Positions 47,739 to 61,078 of a DNA stretch of 64,000 nt are shown one piece after another (within the stretch, counting starts at the first letter, position 1; each line of letters opens with the position of its first letter). The DNA comes from Epiperipatus broadwayi. Its lineage: Eukaryota > Onychophora > Udeonychophora > Euonychophora > Peripatidae. The notes below the pieces were generated by a model. The model had not been told where the DNA came from and searched no databases. It saw only the letters and a list, made by a program, of their open reading frames with translations. The stretch lies in assembly GCA_028023455.1 (NCBI GenBank), contig JAQFVV010000032.1:2234001-2298000 (forward strand), in the 5' to 3' direction. The translations under genes were made by a program, and so were the position numbers.

Positions 47739-48015
47739 TGTATTTTTATATTGGATTATTTCCATCATCTAATATATGTATTGAATGTCTTTTGAAAAAT
47801 TTAAGTTTATTTAAATATTCCAAATACATTCAACTGTTAGTAATAGTACATATACTAACCTGTTTGATTTGCTATTACTAACAGTTGAGTGTATTTGGAA
47901 TATTTAAATAAAGTTAAATTTTTCTAAAGACATTCAATACATATATTAGATGATGGAAATAGTCCAATATAAAAATACATTTAGAACACCATCATCATAA
48001 ACCTTCAGGAAAACA
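47739..48015. mobile_element. Minimal PLE-tail palindrome with 13-bp target duplication
   Basis: Identical flanks TTATATTTCTCTT at 47726-47738 and 48016-48028. Left arm 47739-47846 and right arm about 47871-47979 are near-perfect inverted copies of the last approximately 105 bp of the PLE family. The right side adds the full terminus ending CCTTCAGGAAAACA. No tRNA-like module is included. The junction abuts at about 47846/47847. The arms could form a very stable cruciform or hairpin RNA. Confidence 0.85.
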
Positions 48016-48028
48016 TTATATTTCTCTT

Positions 48029-49499
48029 GCTACTCTGAATTATTTATTTCTATTGTGATTTATTCTGATAATGGTATTATTATCTACTACTAATAAAGCA
48101 GAAAAATATCTTTATTTGATGGAAGTATTTATTAAAGACAATTTATGTAATTTTGACAGAAAACTCATATTCCTAAAAGGTAACTATCAAAATTATGGTA
48201 GTTGCATGAGGCATTTCATATATGATGTGTTTGGAAGTGAAGAAAAATTTTATTTATTTTCTATCTTAGCATGAATATTGTAAAAATAAGTTATGATTAA
48301 TTTATATAATTTTTTGAATCTTTTTTGTTCTTCTAAAATTAAATCATCCATATATATTCACTTTTTGAATTGCAATAGCACTTTCAGTGAGATTTTGAAA
48401 CATAGTCAATTTCTAATGTTCATATTTCTCAGTCAAACATTTCAAGGCTATATCTTAAAATAGTGTAACAATAATGAGCAAATAGTTATTTCCTAATAAG
48501 AATAAAACCTATGAATATATCAATTACAAAATTTTTCCTGATATATTTTAAATTATCTTTCAAAAGGAAATTTTATTCACAAACCATAAGAATCATTTAC
48601 AAAAGGAAGGACAATTACATATCGATCTCAAAGGAGACCAGTCAACACAATCAGAGGTTACACTTGTATATATATAAACAAAAAACAATTAATTTCATGT
48701 CAATTACATTAAGACTTTATATTCTTTTCATCATCGATACTACATTTTGTTTTAGATTCATTAGGGCCCATGTCTGGCTGAATGTCCAATTCTGAGAAAA
48801 ATTTTGGTCTAATTCTTTTAGTAATTGTAAAGACATTTTCATCATGTCATATTCTTCTCCACTCTCGAAGATAGTCTTATTTCTCAAAGACCAAATGGAA
48901 AAATTTATGAATGTATATTTGAAATTATATAACCAAAATTATGAAAATGTATTTAGAAAGGCAAAACTCATAATCAATAGTTTAGCAAAATTTTTAAAAA
49001 ACTAATCTACAAAACACTTCTTATAAAATATAAAAAGATATGAATATCCTCACTGATTTGAATCACTACATACCTCTTTTGTTACACAAAACTATTGACA
49101 TAGTTTTAATAATAGATCTATAAATGATTCACTACTAATAGAAAATCAAAAAACAAAAGAAATGTGTATTGTTTCAAAGATTATTTCTATACGATCTAGA
49201 TTTCCCAAGAAATCATGGTAGACCTTTGTTTTAATATGTTGATTCTTAAAGATAGGACTCACCACTTCAATTACTGCTACAATTATGTATTATTAGCTAA
49301 AGAGTAAACATCATAAGTTGATCTACATTAGTCAGATAAATGTCAATATGCTGACTCTAAAAATAAAAATAAAGGGAGAGGGAGGATTGGAATATGATAT
49401 TAGGAGCAATTCTCTTCATTCTCCCTGAATCACTATTGTAAGTTTTGGTAATCAATGAATACTAAAAGACAATGCTAATTATATTCACATCCAGAAGTA
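48029..49499. other. AT-rich intergenic DNA
   Basis: No supported feature. ORFs at 48071 and 48511 have no recognisable family. Confidence 0.5.
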
Positions 49500-51150
49500 A
49501 CATGTCCACACACTAAAAATAATCAAATGATTTATTGCCCAGGGATTCATAAGAAATTTGAGCACCGAACATAAAAGAATGAGCACTACTTATGACATAA
49601 GAGTTCCAGAATCTGACATTCTATCACTGCATTAATCCATACAAGACATAACCACATACATCAGACTAATTTCTGCTTTGCAGACTTCCATTAGTGAGAA
49701 ATTTAGATCTAATGTACTTAATGCACTTCAAATCCAGAAATCATCTGACCATATAAGTGCCTTAATGTTTTGCACCCAAACCATCAGCTTTTACAAACAT
49801 GTGGTAAAGATTAAGTCAATAATCATACAATTTACTATCATAGTTTTATAATGACTGTAAGCATTCTTTTGACTAGGATGATGTATACTAAACAACATAC
49901 AGTCATATCTGTTTACATATTAACATAATAAATTACAGGGATGAGATTGCAATGACTTATAGATTTTATTAGTGACACATTTGGACCTAATTAAAAAAAA
50001 GTAAAAGATGATTTCTGAATGTAAGATGCTTAAGTCCAAATTCCTAACTGATGAAGTCTATAAATCAGAAACTAACCTGGGATGCTAGATATAAAAATGG
50101 TTTCAGTATAATCATCATATTTACATCCAATGAATACTCGAGTTTATAAGAGGTGACTAAAATAATATGAAAAGAATAGCTCCTAATAGCATATGTTAAA
50201 TACAGATAAACAATTATGTGGAGATGTTGATATATACCATCAGTCTAAAGTGTGAAAGCATAGTAATAATAAAAGTGAAAACATTAAATAAATAGTTACT
50301 GGACTAATATCAGACCTACATAATTATACAAGTAATTGGTCTTGGATCTAAAACATAAGCTAATTTTGAATTTCATGCTGTTAGCTTGACAATATATTTA
50401 CTGGTTTAATATAAAATCTGTCCAACTATTCAAGCCTGGATTCCTAAACATTAAGATGTTTTTGAATTTCATACTTTTAGCTTGAGTGAAGAAAAAAGTG
50501 CAAGATAGTTGCTGGATAAGAAATCTATTATGTACATACTTCTCACTGATAAAATTCATAAACCAGAAATTAAATTTGGAAATATGAATATAAAAAAATC
50601 AAATGTCTTTATTGTTTGGGAGTTCATAAGAAGTTTTAGTGTAGGAACTGTACCAGAATCGAAGTTGGAATCTGCTATTCCCAAGAATCAGATGCTCTAC
50701 AACTTTATCAAGCCAGAAAGGTAAAATGCTAATGGCTTTATTGCTCAAGTATTCATAAAAAGTTCAAATTCTAGAATTGATCCTGAGATTTCCCAATCCC
50801 AAATCAGATGTTCTACAGCTGCACCAAACCATGCAGGGTATGGATGATAGCACTGAATATGGCACACAATAGTACTACTATCTAGTATCCATTGCTTAAT
50901 ATGCAGAAAAGACAAAAATCCCAACAACATATGCCAAATATATGCAGAGATAGTTAGATATGTTATTTATTTCAGTTTCATAGTGGTAGCAAAAACTATC
51001 CTCCTATAAAGATTGTTTTGCAAGATAAATTAAAAATAGTAAATGTCTGTTTGGTTTTGAAATAATTCATAAATTATCAAAAATACTATGGTGGGATATT
51101 GGGAAATAACATGTTCTGATGATAAAACTCACAGTGATATTTTCTGGCCC
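49500..51150. repeat. Old, highly diverged repeat field
   Basis: Variants of TTTATTGNNTGGGATTCATAAGAA recur near 49530, 50604, 50739 and (weakly) 51045. Two are 135 bp apart and share a following AATCAGATGNTCTACANCT. Another pair, GAAAAGAATAGCTCC...CATATG and GAAAAGACAAAAATCCC...CATATG, occurs near 50170 and 50908. Unit boundaries are unclear. Confidence 0.35.
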
Positions 51151-51534
51151 AAGAGAAATTTGGACTTTTAACATCATTATTTCTCAAACTTATCTGATAC
51201 TTTTCAGTTTTAGTTTAATATTGTCCTTGTTTATCAAATAGAAGAGCAAGATCGAAATAATTATTGTTTCTTTTAATAATGTTTTCATAATTTCTGTGCA
51301 GACTATTTAGTAGGCAGTTCTCAGTTCCCTAACCATAAAATGAATATCTAAATATCAATACTGGATAACAGTGCTTGTATTTGACTGTCCATTGGTGAAT
51401 GATGTTTTCTTTCATAATAAGAATAGCTAGATACCCATCTGTTAAACAATATTTGGAGAGCTAGATGAGTTGACCACAGACTGACTATGTAGGCAAAAAT
51501 TCTGCAAATTGATTAGAAATCCATGATTACTTTT

Positions 51535-51612
51535 AAATTCCTTGCATTTGAGCCTCAGATCATGAGCATGGTGGAATCTGACTTTTTAATTTAGCTACTT
51601 ACAACAGCATAT
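51535..51612 (-). repeat. Degenerate tRNA-like sequence, same family as 6305-6372
   Basis: Minus strand: ATTCCACCATGCTCATGATCTG followed by GAGGCTCAAATGC, parallel to ACCATACTCATGACTTGGGTTCAAATTC-type sequence at 6.3 kb. Confidence 0.35.
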
Positions 51613-52687
51613 CACTTTCAAGTTAAGGTAAATTGCATATATTAAAAGAACTATCTAATATTAAATAGGACATTGTTATTGTGATGAAAAAAAAAGAGAG
51701 AAATGATTTATAAAAATGGACATATATTTTATGCAAAGCATAAATATTGAAAGCTCGCAAGGAGTGGAATTCATTATAGATAAAAAATGGAAGAACAATA
51801 TTGTGGAAAGCAATGGTATATCAGACAGAATGACAAGATTGTTACTCATATTAATGGAAAATACCAAATGCAGAATAGCTTTATGCTCTAATAAGTTCAA
51901 ATTGTGATGAAGAGATGATGGGTTTTATATGGACATTATAAAATGTTTTTGATCAGACCAAACAACTATTTTAAAATTGACATGGGAAACTTTAATAATA
52001 GAATTGTATGAAAGGTCTGGTAAATTTGGTTAGTGATAGAAATAAAATACAGACTTGTTAAGTTCATAGTAACAATTATGAATTCTTTTTAAGCTAAACA
52101 TTGAACAGAAATAAATGTGGAAGCATTTAAATTAAAGTATACCAGAATTAGGTTATATTCCTGAAAATATCTATTTCAAGACTGTAACATTCTTAATAAA
52201 TTCAACACATGGGATGATCATTGATTAATGAGATATAAGATATATATATATATATGTTAATGCAAAAATAAAGAGACGAAAGCTATCAAAAAGACAGCAT
52301 TAACAGCTGATATTCCTAACATTCATAAAAAATTCCAATGAATTTAAATTAGAACATGGAAATTGTTTTAAAATATTAGTAGGCTTTGAAGATGATTCAG
52401 ATTTGAATAAAATCACTAAGATAAATCATACTCTACTGCAAAAAAGATGGTTAGTATAAAAAAAATCAGAAACCAGTAAATTTTCTATAGAGATATGACA
52501 ATATATGAAAAAAGAAAAAATATGAAAATATATAAAAAGGATCCAGTACAGAGAATTGAATACCTAAAGTTTGTAACAAAGAGATAAAAAAGGATATAAT
52601 CATGATATAAAAAAATATAATTGTAAATTGGCAAGAAAAGCTATGGAAGTGAATAAAATTCTCAAAACAACATCTTAGTAATGAAAG
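51613..52687. other. AT-rich intergenic DNA
   Basis: Nothing recognised. TA microsatellite at about 52241-52256. Confidence 0.5.
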
Positions 52688-52805
52688 TTACTGTAGTATA
52701 ATCATGCATACCAGAAATGGTGAACAAATTAAAGAAAATCTGCAACCAATATAACAATAATATCACACTTCAAGAAATTCTAATTTCTATAAACCCTAAA
52801 CTTGA
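52688..52805 (+). repeat. 118-bp duplicate of PLE copy D
   Basis: Matches 45341-45458 with two mismatches and no indel. The flanks on both sides are unrelated to copy D. Confidence 0.9.
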
Positions 52806-55245
52806 CCAGTCCTTGAATATTTATTAATAGCAACACTTGATCTTCTTAAACATCAAGAACATTTTATTTTGCAAATTATTGAAAAGAGTTTTATTTTAGT
52901 TTCATTACGTACCTGAGAATCAAATAATTCACAATTTTTAATATATAAAAGAAATAATAATGTATGTGGGAAGTGTTTATTATAAATATAGGTAGAATAA
53001 GGTCGACGAGCGATGCCAAAACAAATCAATTAAAGAAGAAAATGGATTCAGTGATGATCGTAATTATGTCTTATAGACATTCATAGGTTTTATACTTAAA
53101 TAGAAAAATGATAATAATGGTACCAACATAATAGCGATCCATGATTTTTTTATCTGACGAAAGGCTTCATCGTAATCATAAACTGATTTTGTTTCCACAT
53201 TTGTAGCAAAATCAGCTTATTTAAAGAGGAACCTGGGGCTGGCTGTCCTGGGGTCATCCTATGCAGAGCTACCATAATGCAGGCAAAAAGTTCCAGGGGC
53301 AGCTTGCACCCTTGTTTTTGCTTGGATTTCCGATACACCCGCATGACAAAGCAATTTTTTTTTTAAATATGGATAATAAATCCTATATGCTGGCAATGCT
53401 TATACTAATAGTTATTAATGACATTAATGGAATTAAAACCTATAATATTATAAAATATCATGCGTAATGCTATGACCTAGTTACTGAACGGCAATAAAAG
53501 TTTTAATTTAAATAATTTAAAATCTAACTTAAGTGAGCTAAGACCCCCTTTTAAAATTTCTTAATGCATATAACTCCCACACACATTGAATAAAAACTAT
53601 AGTCCTACGATCAGAGGTGTGCTTTAACAGGTTTAGCATAACATATTATATACAAACAATGGGCAGTGGTCATTGAAATCAAACGAAGGTAATAAATTGA
53701 ATTTAAATAATGAATAAACCTACATTTTAGAATTTTAAATAGTGTTAATAATTTAATAATAATAGTAATGTAAATTATTACTATGTGTGTGGCAATACGT
53801 ATAGTGAGTTTTGCCTGTTTTTAGTAATGTAAATTACATTTATAATAGTGTTTATATGAAAGAGTTGATTTCTTTGCCACACTGTCATTAATATATGATG
53901 AGAACATATTTTCAAAATTTCCTCAACCTGGCAAGCATCTGCGATTAAAATATCATTAATTGATTAGTGTTCCCCGGTAATGACGAGTAGCTGAATTAAA
54001 ATAAAAGTACTCATGAGGTTGGGATATTATTAGCATACTAACTTTTAATTTGAGATAATACAATAAATATAATATTAAATAAGAAAATAATTATCGTACC
54101 AAAATAGAAAAAAAATCAGATTAAAATGATGAGGTGTAAAGAAATTAGTTTATGAACTTATAGAGAGTCACAAATATAGTTTAACAAATTAATATATTAT
54201 GATAAGTTCTAATTAATGGCCTAAGCCCCAGTATTAAATTAAATTACATATTATAAGTAGTTAACAGATCTACATTTAAAAGAAGTTTTTAGATTGAGAG
54301 AAAAGTCTCATTAAATCTTTGATGGCAGCATTGCACTATTACCTTCGGTTCTTGCTGAGCTTTCTGTTGATTGACAGTGGGGTCTAACTGTATTTTACTT
54401 TCTTCTTTGCAGGTCAGGTAGCATTGTTCCAATATTCATTCCTTAAACATAGTTCATAGGTTTATAAGCATAGGGTGGCATCCTTGTAGGAGATGGTTCT
54501 GGAATGACCGGGAAAGGTGCATTTCTTCCCTCTACTCAGCAAACATTTTATTGAAAATTTAATTGACATGGATTAGTTAAGCAACTCAATCAAAAATATA
54601 ACCCTCAACTCTTATGCTTTAAATTCAAGTCCTATTTATACTTCTAGCGATGTTTCAGGAATGCTTTTAACCAACACAACCTGAGGCACTATAAAATACC
54701 ACAACTATCATACAGTTACAAACAGGATACACGCTTTTGTTTTTTATTAGTAAAAAGAATGTAATCCGGTCGATAAATTCTCGATCAATTGTTTTAAAAT
54801 ATATTTCCAGCTTTTAGAAATAGATTCAAAATGGATAAAATTTCCATTAACGGTTTATACATTGTTTTTACGTAATTTTTTTTTCTTAATACGACTAATG
54901 GATTTTTATATTAAATTATTTTAAATTCATTTGAGAATATTCGAACAGATTGCATCATCTCTTTTCTGCCATTACAAAATATATACATTAGCATATAGAA
55001 AAAAATGATTAATATAATAAAGATTAATGAATAAAAAAATAAATGTTATTTTGAACAATATTTACATTCAACTAATACATATATAAATTTCCTGTACATA
55101 CACGACTTTTTAAATAACCAACGTATTGTATAATGTTGTCTTTATTAACTGGGTTAATTATTTGCCTCTTCTATTTTTAAATGATTCTATGTGAGAAAAT
55201 AATAAACAAAAATTTATTTTGGGAATGGTATGGGTGCATGTATAT
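52806..55245. other. AT-rich intergenic DNA with a G+C-richer islet
   Basis: 53220-53350 is markedly richer in G+C (CCTGGGGCTGGCTGTCCTGG; GTTCCAGGGGCAGCTTGCACC). Both strands are open for 60-odd codons there, so neither can be preferred. It could be an exon or the edge of an unrecognised repeat. Confidence 0.3.
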
Positions 55246-55249
55246 GTGC

Positions 55250-55375
55250 AGAAAAGCAGGTTTGAACCCTTCTCATGGTGAGATATTGAATAGGACCATG
55301 AAGCTCAATCTGACTTTCAGATTGACTACTTTACCTCTCAGGCTCATTCCTCATTATATTATTGTATATTTAAAT
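55250..55375 (-). repeat. Degenerate tRNA-like sequence
   Basis: Minus strand: GAGAGGTAAAGTAGTC as a weak A box, an anticodon-like CTGAAAGTCAG, and a good B-box-like GGGTTCAAACC (plus about 55258-55268). No closing acceptor stem. Confidence 0.35.
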
Positions 55376-55919
55376 TTGATGTATTGATTTGGGATTGTTG
55401 ATGATTTTCCACCATCCTAGATTCATCCCAAATTCTTCATACCATTACAAAATGTATTCATGATAAACATAAACTCGTACAATATGTTAAATATTTTATT
55501 AAACCAGATTATATGCAAATGTATTAGTATTTATTTTATAATAACAGTTGATATACCATTCAACTACTGTCACTGGATAAAGGTATAATACCTAGTTGTC
55601 ATACAGCTATTAAATAAGGGATTTCAGGTGTCTTTCTAGGTGTGCCTAATTCTTCCAAATAGTACCATAGTTTGATTCATTTTGGATTTAATATATAGCA
55701 GCTTTTATTTCAATTATAAATTTGCCTCACAGCTTTACAATATTTAGAACAAGATGTATACTGTGTTCAGCTCTGACAGTTATTTCATTGTCTGACTCTA
55801 CCTCTAAATGGATTCCATATTTACAGCTAGATAACTTTTCTTAATTGGAGCAATTGAATCCACTGAACATCTTCATCTATTGGCTAGGTTCTGCCATTGG
55901 CTATATTTTATCTATACAT

Positions 55920-56920
55920 ACAAACATAGTGATGAATGCTGAATCCGATCAAAATAAGATTAAATTTGGACAAGTCCATTATTGAAGATAAGTTGAACAC
56001 CAACATTCCCTCTCATTAACTAAAATTATCCCTGGAGAATGTAGTCACCTGATTTCTTTAGATCAGGTTCCCTAATCATCGAATTCAGAGTATTCATCAA
56101 CAGGTTTGGGATTTTCATTTATAGATCTGGTATCTCCACATGAAATGTGGTGACTTCATCAGCAGGTCTGTTGTCTTCAAAACTTGTAGACTATTCACAG
56201 TTGGCTGTGATCCATAGTTCAGCTTTAATTAGTCTCAGTGCCTCTGATGTTGTCCAACTAAGATTTGAACAATCACTGTCTGCAATCCTTTTGTTTGAAT
56301 CACAACTGGTGGAAGCCATTTAGTGATCCTTTGAACATATGGCATATAACTAGAGTTCCCAGCCATATTTTATTTTCGTGACTATACCGACTAGCCCTAA
56401 AAACTGACAGGTTTGTCCTAGAGTTTAGACCCATATTATTATCATCCACATCTGGGTGGAACATTTCTCACTATTTTTGTTAGCTGGTTTAGCCTAAGTG
56501 ACTGAATAAGTCACAGCCAAATAGATTCCTGTGCTCATCAACTGACATAACAAGAAATAGATGATTTATTTTACTATGCATAGTAACTTCACCTCATTTG
56601 ACTCAAGAGTGATATGTAATCATTCTACTGCTAGGACACAAGCAATGATTATTTTTTCTATTATTGCCAGCCCATCTGTGTTTCAAAACAAAGCTAGCAG
56701 TAGATACAGAATGAAGTTCACTGTTATTGGCATATCGTAAAATTCTGCATCTGAAGACTGAATCAATTCCTATATTTACATAATTAATAGCAATTCTCTC
56801 CATAAAAGTAGTGCCACCCAGTGCAATGATTTTATTTGATTTTACTGTTGCTTTCGAATCATTAGAATGGACTCTTTCTTTCTTTTCTAAATGACTTTTT
56901 TTTCTTTTTAAAACAAGCAT
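55920..56920 (-). pseudogene. Decayed coding debris, possibly LTR-retroelement pol C-terminus
   Basis: On the minus strand between about 56450 and 56200 a frame reads 'ITKWLPPVVIQTKGLQTV' and 'VQILVGQHQRH'. This loosely resembles the conserved segment after the integrase of Ty3/gypsy elements (W-x-P-G-x-V...T-G-P...G...RRHxDQL). Upstream, 56920-56603 is open for 105 codons with mixed composition but no clear family. Base composition is less AT-biased than in neighbouring DNA. This is an inference from weak similarity and could be wrong. Confidence 0.25.
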
Positions 56921-59900
56921 CTTCTATATATTTTATACACTTAGAAAAATTGCAAACCATATACTGATGTGAACATATAGTAGGAGCATGTTTTGGTTTA
57001 TAAAACTAAAAAGATGAAAGGCATGTAAGCAAGAGTATTAGAAATTATATTTTCTTTTAAATCATACTGCTTATGTTATATATTGAAGCAGATGATCTGA
57101 TACTAAGATCCTGCTTCACAGCCCACATCCAATCTCCTACCATCTAACTGTATTCAAACCCACCTTTACGCGTCTATATACATAGCTAATAATATATATA
57201 GTTCCTTTGCTTAATATTATAACATAAATAATGTAAACACGTATGTATTTTAATTTAAAAATATTTTATTTAATAATAATATTCTCATGTGTATGCGGGC
57301 GTAAATAATAAATATCTATATATTTCAGTGTAGGAGATTGGGAATAAATTAATAAGGTTATATTATATATAAGGTATTATATATGAAACTTATTATTTTT
57401 TCATATATAATTTTGTAGCCAGAAATGTGTAATCTTGTTAAGAAGTCTCTTGAAAAACAATTACCTGGAAGACCCCTTAGATTAAAGTAAAAGATTACGA
57501 ATTGGTAATAAAATAAACCCATTAGTGGAAATTGTCCACGCTAGCTTGTTTTAAAATCATAAGATTTATTTTAAAACAATCGTTCGAGAAACTGATAACA
57601 AACTTGCATTGTTTCAAACATCTTACTAGATAAGAGTATCCGGTCAAACTATTCCAGATGAAACTTAAGTGCTTAAACCGCCTCAGGTCCAGCAGTAGTT
57701 GCTAAGTTACAGCTTCAAAACAAAAGTATATATACTGCTGGATTTGAATCCACAAGGGAAGAGACCATTAAATAACTATGTCGCTATACATATTCCATGC
57801 CAGTTTTGACTCTCACTCAATGTGTCATGAGTAGGGGAAATTTTGCCTTTTCCCTCCGTTCTAATATGCTGTTCCCATGAACGAAGCTCTGCATCCCGTA
57901 CCAATGAACTTTATGTATTTTTCCAGTGAAAATGAAATGCTAATTCTCAAATAATAATGCTACCCTAGATCTAGTGAAACAATACCGATGGACTGACTTC
58001 TAGTGAAAGCCCTCTTCCAAATAAGCAAGGTAAAAGAACTTTGACCACTTGCAATTCTTAAATCCTGCCTTCTCTGTAATATTTATATTTTAATCACCTA
58101 TTTTAAATGTCTTCAAAATATGTATTCGTATAACTCTATATAACTAATCTATATTAAGCCTCCTATAAAATGTTTTTCCTTTTCTTTTAATTCCAAGCGG
58201 CAAATAATTTTTATTTACATTTATGTATTTATGCCAATGATATTCTAAAATCGCAAGCATATAATTCATTTTCATTTCCCCACCCATCATTTACCGGATA
58301 AATAACTTATAATTTGATTAAAACAAGTCTTATTCGACTTGCCCAGGTGTTCGCGATTTTAGATAAATAAACTAATTATATTCTTATGTTCACTGTAGAA
58401 AAACAGATTGACATATGTTTTTCACATTTTCCATCCTAAATAATGCGCTATCTCTTATTCTTAAATTATATTATATATGTAAAACCCATCTTAGCTATTA
58501 CCACTGCCCACTTATTTTGTAATAATTTATATATTTTCACAAGGGCATTGATTAATCAAAATTGAGATGTATTAAATGTGTGGGAAGTAATGAATAATTA
58601 AGTAACATAATGTAAGGGGGAGGAGGATCTTAAGAGCTTAGTTTTATATTTAAGTATAATTATTATCTATGTTTGCTTAATGAAGTCATATCATTACGCC
58701 GAATATTTCATAATTTATGGGCAATAAATATGTTTCGATCATCTTTAATCTTTAGAATTATATTTATATTACATTATTAAGCGTTATGTGCATAAAGGCC
58801 ATTTCGTTTATATATATGTTCATGCTTCTTTCTCACATGGAGGTATTCGCGCAGTCGAGCCCCATCGTCGTTCTCTATGTCCTTAAACCAGGCTGTAAAA
58901 CCACCCTGGGAACATCCTTGGTCTTATGTGCATGCTTTATATGGGAATCACTCTGGAAAATCCAGCTTGATAATGACATAGCCGACCATCATTCATCTCA
59001 ATACTGACCTTGCCTATGTTGCAGAGGAAATCGGTCAACTTCGTTCTTAAAATTCCCGAAGCACACTCCAGGATTCATAATTGGACCAACCCAATCAGCC
59101 GCCATGCACGCACCGCCTTTTCAGTGTCTTATTAGTCGCCCAGAAATAGTCATAAGCCGTAATGAGATGATTTCTTTAAACAGACATATTTCCATTAGTT
59201 TAATATACGTATTAATGCAATAGATTTAGTATCGTTTATATAATTATTCATTACCTACCTCGCACATTAATTATCTATAACTCCAATTAATCATAATATT
59301 GAATATAACCAAATGTAATATCTGCTTATAAAATTATTGTGTTTTAAATTAAGTAAATGCTCTTTTCATCTCTAGGGGTGTAATATTATTCTAGTAATGT
59401 ATTCCAATAGCGCTAATTCATTAAATCACACATATATATTATTGGCATAGCCGCAAATCTTATGTTATTGTTAAATATGAATTAAATATCTACCTAATAC
59501 TTACGAGGCTCATGACGGGTAACTAACCCGACATAATTTTGTTATTAATAAATCTTAAATATATATATATATATCAAACTCAAACCATTGCTTTCTTTTA
59601 ATTAAGTTAAAATATTAAGTTATTACTTATGCTCAATATGACTAGATGATCTCCGCTCAATACATAATTAATATGCTAGGTCACGAGCCTTCATTGCTCA
59701 TAAAATATAACTAGTTATTAAGTTATTCTATCATATAAGTTTAGCCTAGAGTCTTTTTGTGTCTCCGATGACCGATGCCGGCGGTGAGAAGTAAATTAAG
59801 TCGATGTCATCGGGATTGTTGTTCATAATGTTATAGATCTGGGAAATAGGCAAATAGGGCAGAGTTCATGAGTGTTCCTGACCTGTGTATCTTGCGCACG

Positions 59901-60241
59901 ATTGGATTCAAGGTACTTTTGCCTAGATGCTAGATCTTGTTACGTGAACATACAAATCCGACCGGCACAATATAAAGTGTATACAATATAAATTGATCAA
60001 AAATGCAGAATTGAAGTCATTTACTTTTCAGTTTAAAATTTTAAAAACATTATTTTACATTAATTTTATTTACTTATTTTAAAAACAAGAAGATAACTAT
60101 TAACAAAAGATTTTTAGCTGCAAGCAATTTTTTATATATATTTTGCTTCATATTAATACATTTTGGCTTATATACAACCAAAATAGATGCTATTTTCTTG
60201 GACAGAGTAAATAATAATTGTATGAGCAATTGTTCAAGGAA
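56921..60241. other. Intergenic DNA with a few higher-complexity patches
   Basis: 58790-59160 and 59745-59965 are richer in G+C and less repetitive than the rest. 58786-59007 is open for 73 codons on the plus strand and ends in TGA. No domain recognised and no consistent exon signals. Confidence 0.3.
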
Positions 60242-60409
60242 TCATATAATATTCAAGCACCCAAATAGCAGGTTGAGAGGAATAGTTTTATTTAAGTGCC
60301 CAAAAATGAATTTTTTATTTTTTACTGTTCTTAATCCAGGAACTGTTTTGATTGTCACTCTGACTCTATGGTTATCTTCCCCAGAGGCGCAGAATAGGCA
60401 GTTATCCAT
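60242..60409 (-). CDS. Possible 55-residue protein or exon
   Basis: ATG at 60409 opens 55 codons. The start reads MDNCLFCASGEDNHRVRVTI, with a C-x2-C pair near the N-terminus and a normal mix of charged, small and aromatic residues, unlike the F/I/Y-rich chance ORFs around. The opposite strand is also open over the same interval, which weakens the case. No family recognised. Confidence 0.2.
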   Translation of the reverse strand: MDNCLFCASGEDNHRVRVTIKTVPGLRTVKNKKFIFGHLNKTIPLNLLFGCLNII

Positions 60410-60717
60410 GATGAATGTTAATTTTTCAATATTCAAAAATTAAAGATCAGCTGAATAATGAAGTGTTCAGAAAAAAGATACATCTTTATATAATAATTTT
60501 CCTACTACTTATAGCAGACCTGCATATAAATGTTAAAAAAAAAACCCTGAAAAACTTAAATCACACTTACTGCAAGTCATTCCCAGTAAATCCTCAGGCC
60601 TCTGAGATAATATACTATCAAAAAGTTCAGAAATATCAGACGTCATTAATCTAAAAAGATATAAATAATTTCAAACATTAAAAACAATATCAAATTGGAA
60701 AAAACATTTTTAAAAAT

Positions 60718-61078
60718 ATATAAACTTAGAAGGAATTTGAACTCAGATTTTCAAGCTCATTACAGCTTATATAACTGATAAACATGACCACATATATGTG
60801 AAAAAGATAAATAATCTCCAATATACATATTTCATTCTGAACCATCACTCATCAGTTGGTCCAGATATAATCAGTGCTCAGTTTATATTATGATAGCAAA
60901 TCTTCATATTTTAATGGACAAATGTCAATCTTTTCCACTCTTTCTGGTTCGGCATGAAATCATATATTAGAGATTATTTACCTTTTTCACATGTATGTGG
61001 TCATGTGCATCTATTGTATAAGATGGAAAGGATAGCTGTATGAAGCTTGAAAGTCTGGTTCAAATCCCTTCTAAATTA
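60718..61078. repeat. Inverted pair of tRNA-like repeats
   Basis: Arms 60718-60845 and about 60946-61078 are inverted copies. Each carries AATAATCTCNAATATA, TTTTTCACATNTATGTGGTCATGT, an anticodon-arm-like GAGCTTGAAAATCTGAG / GAAGCTTGAAAGTCTGG, and a B box (GGTTCAAATCCC at about 61061; GAGTTCAAATTCC on the minus strand at about 60735). A loop of about 100 bp separates them. Not the PLE-tail family. Confidence 0.6.

Noticed and set aside
53150-53467. Overlapping ORFs on both strands in a G+C-richer islet
   Set aside because: Neither strand shows a family or exon signals; kept only as an islet worth checking.
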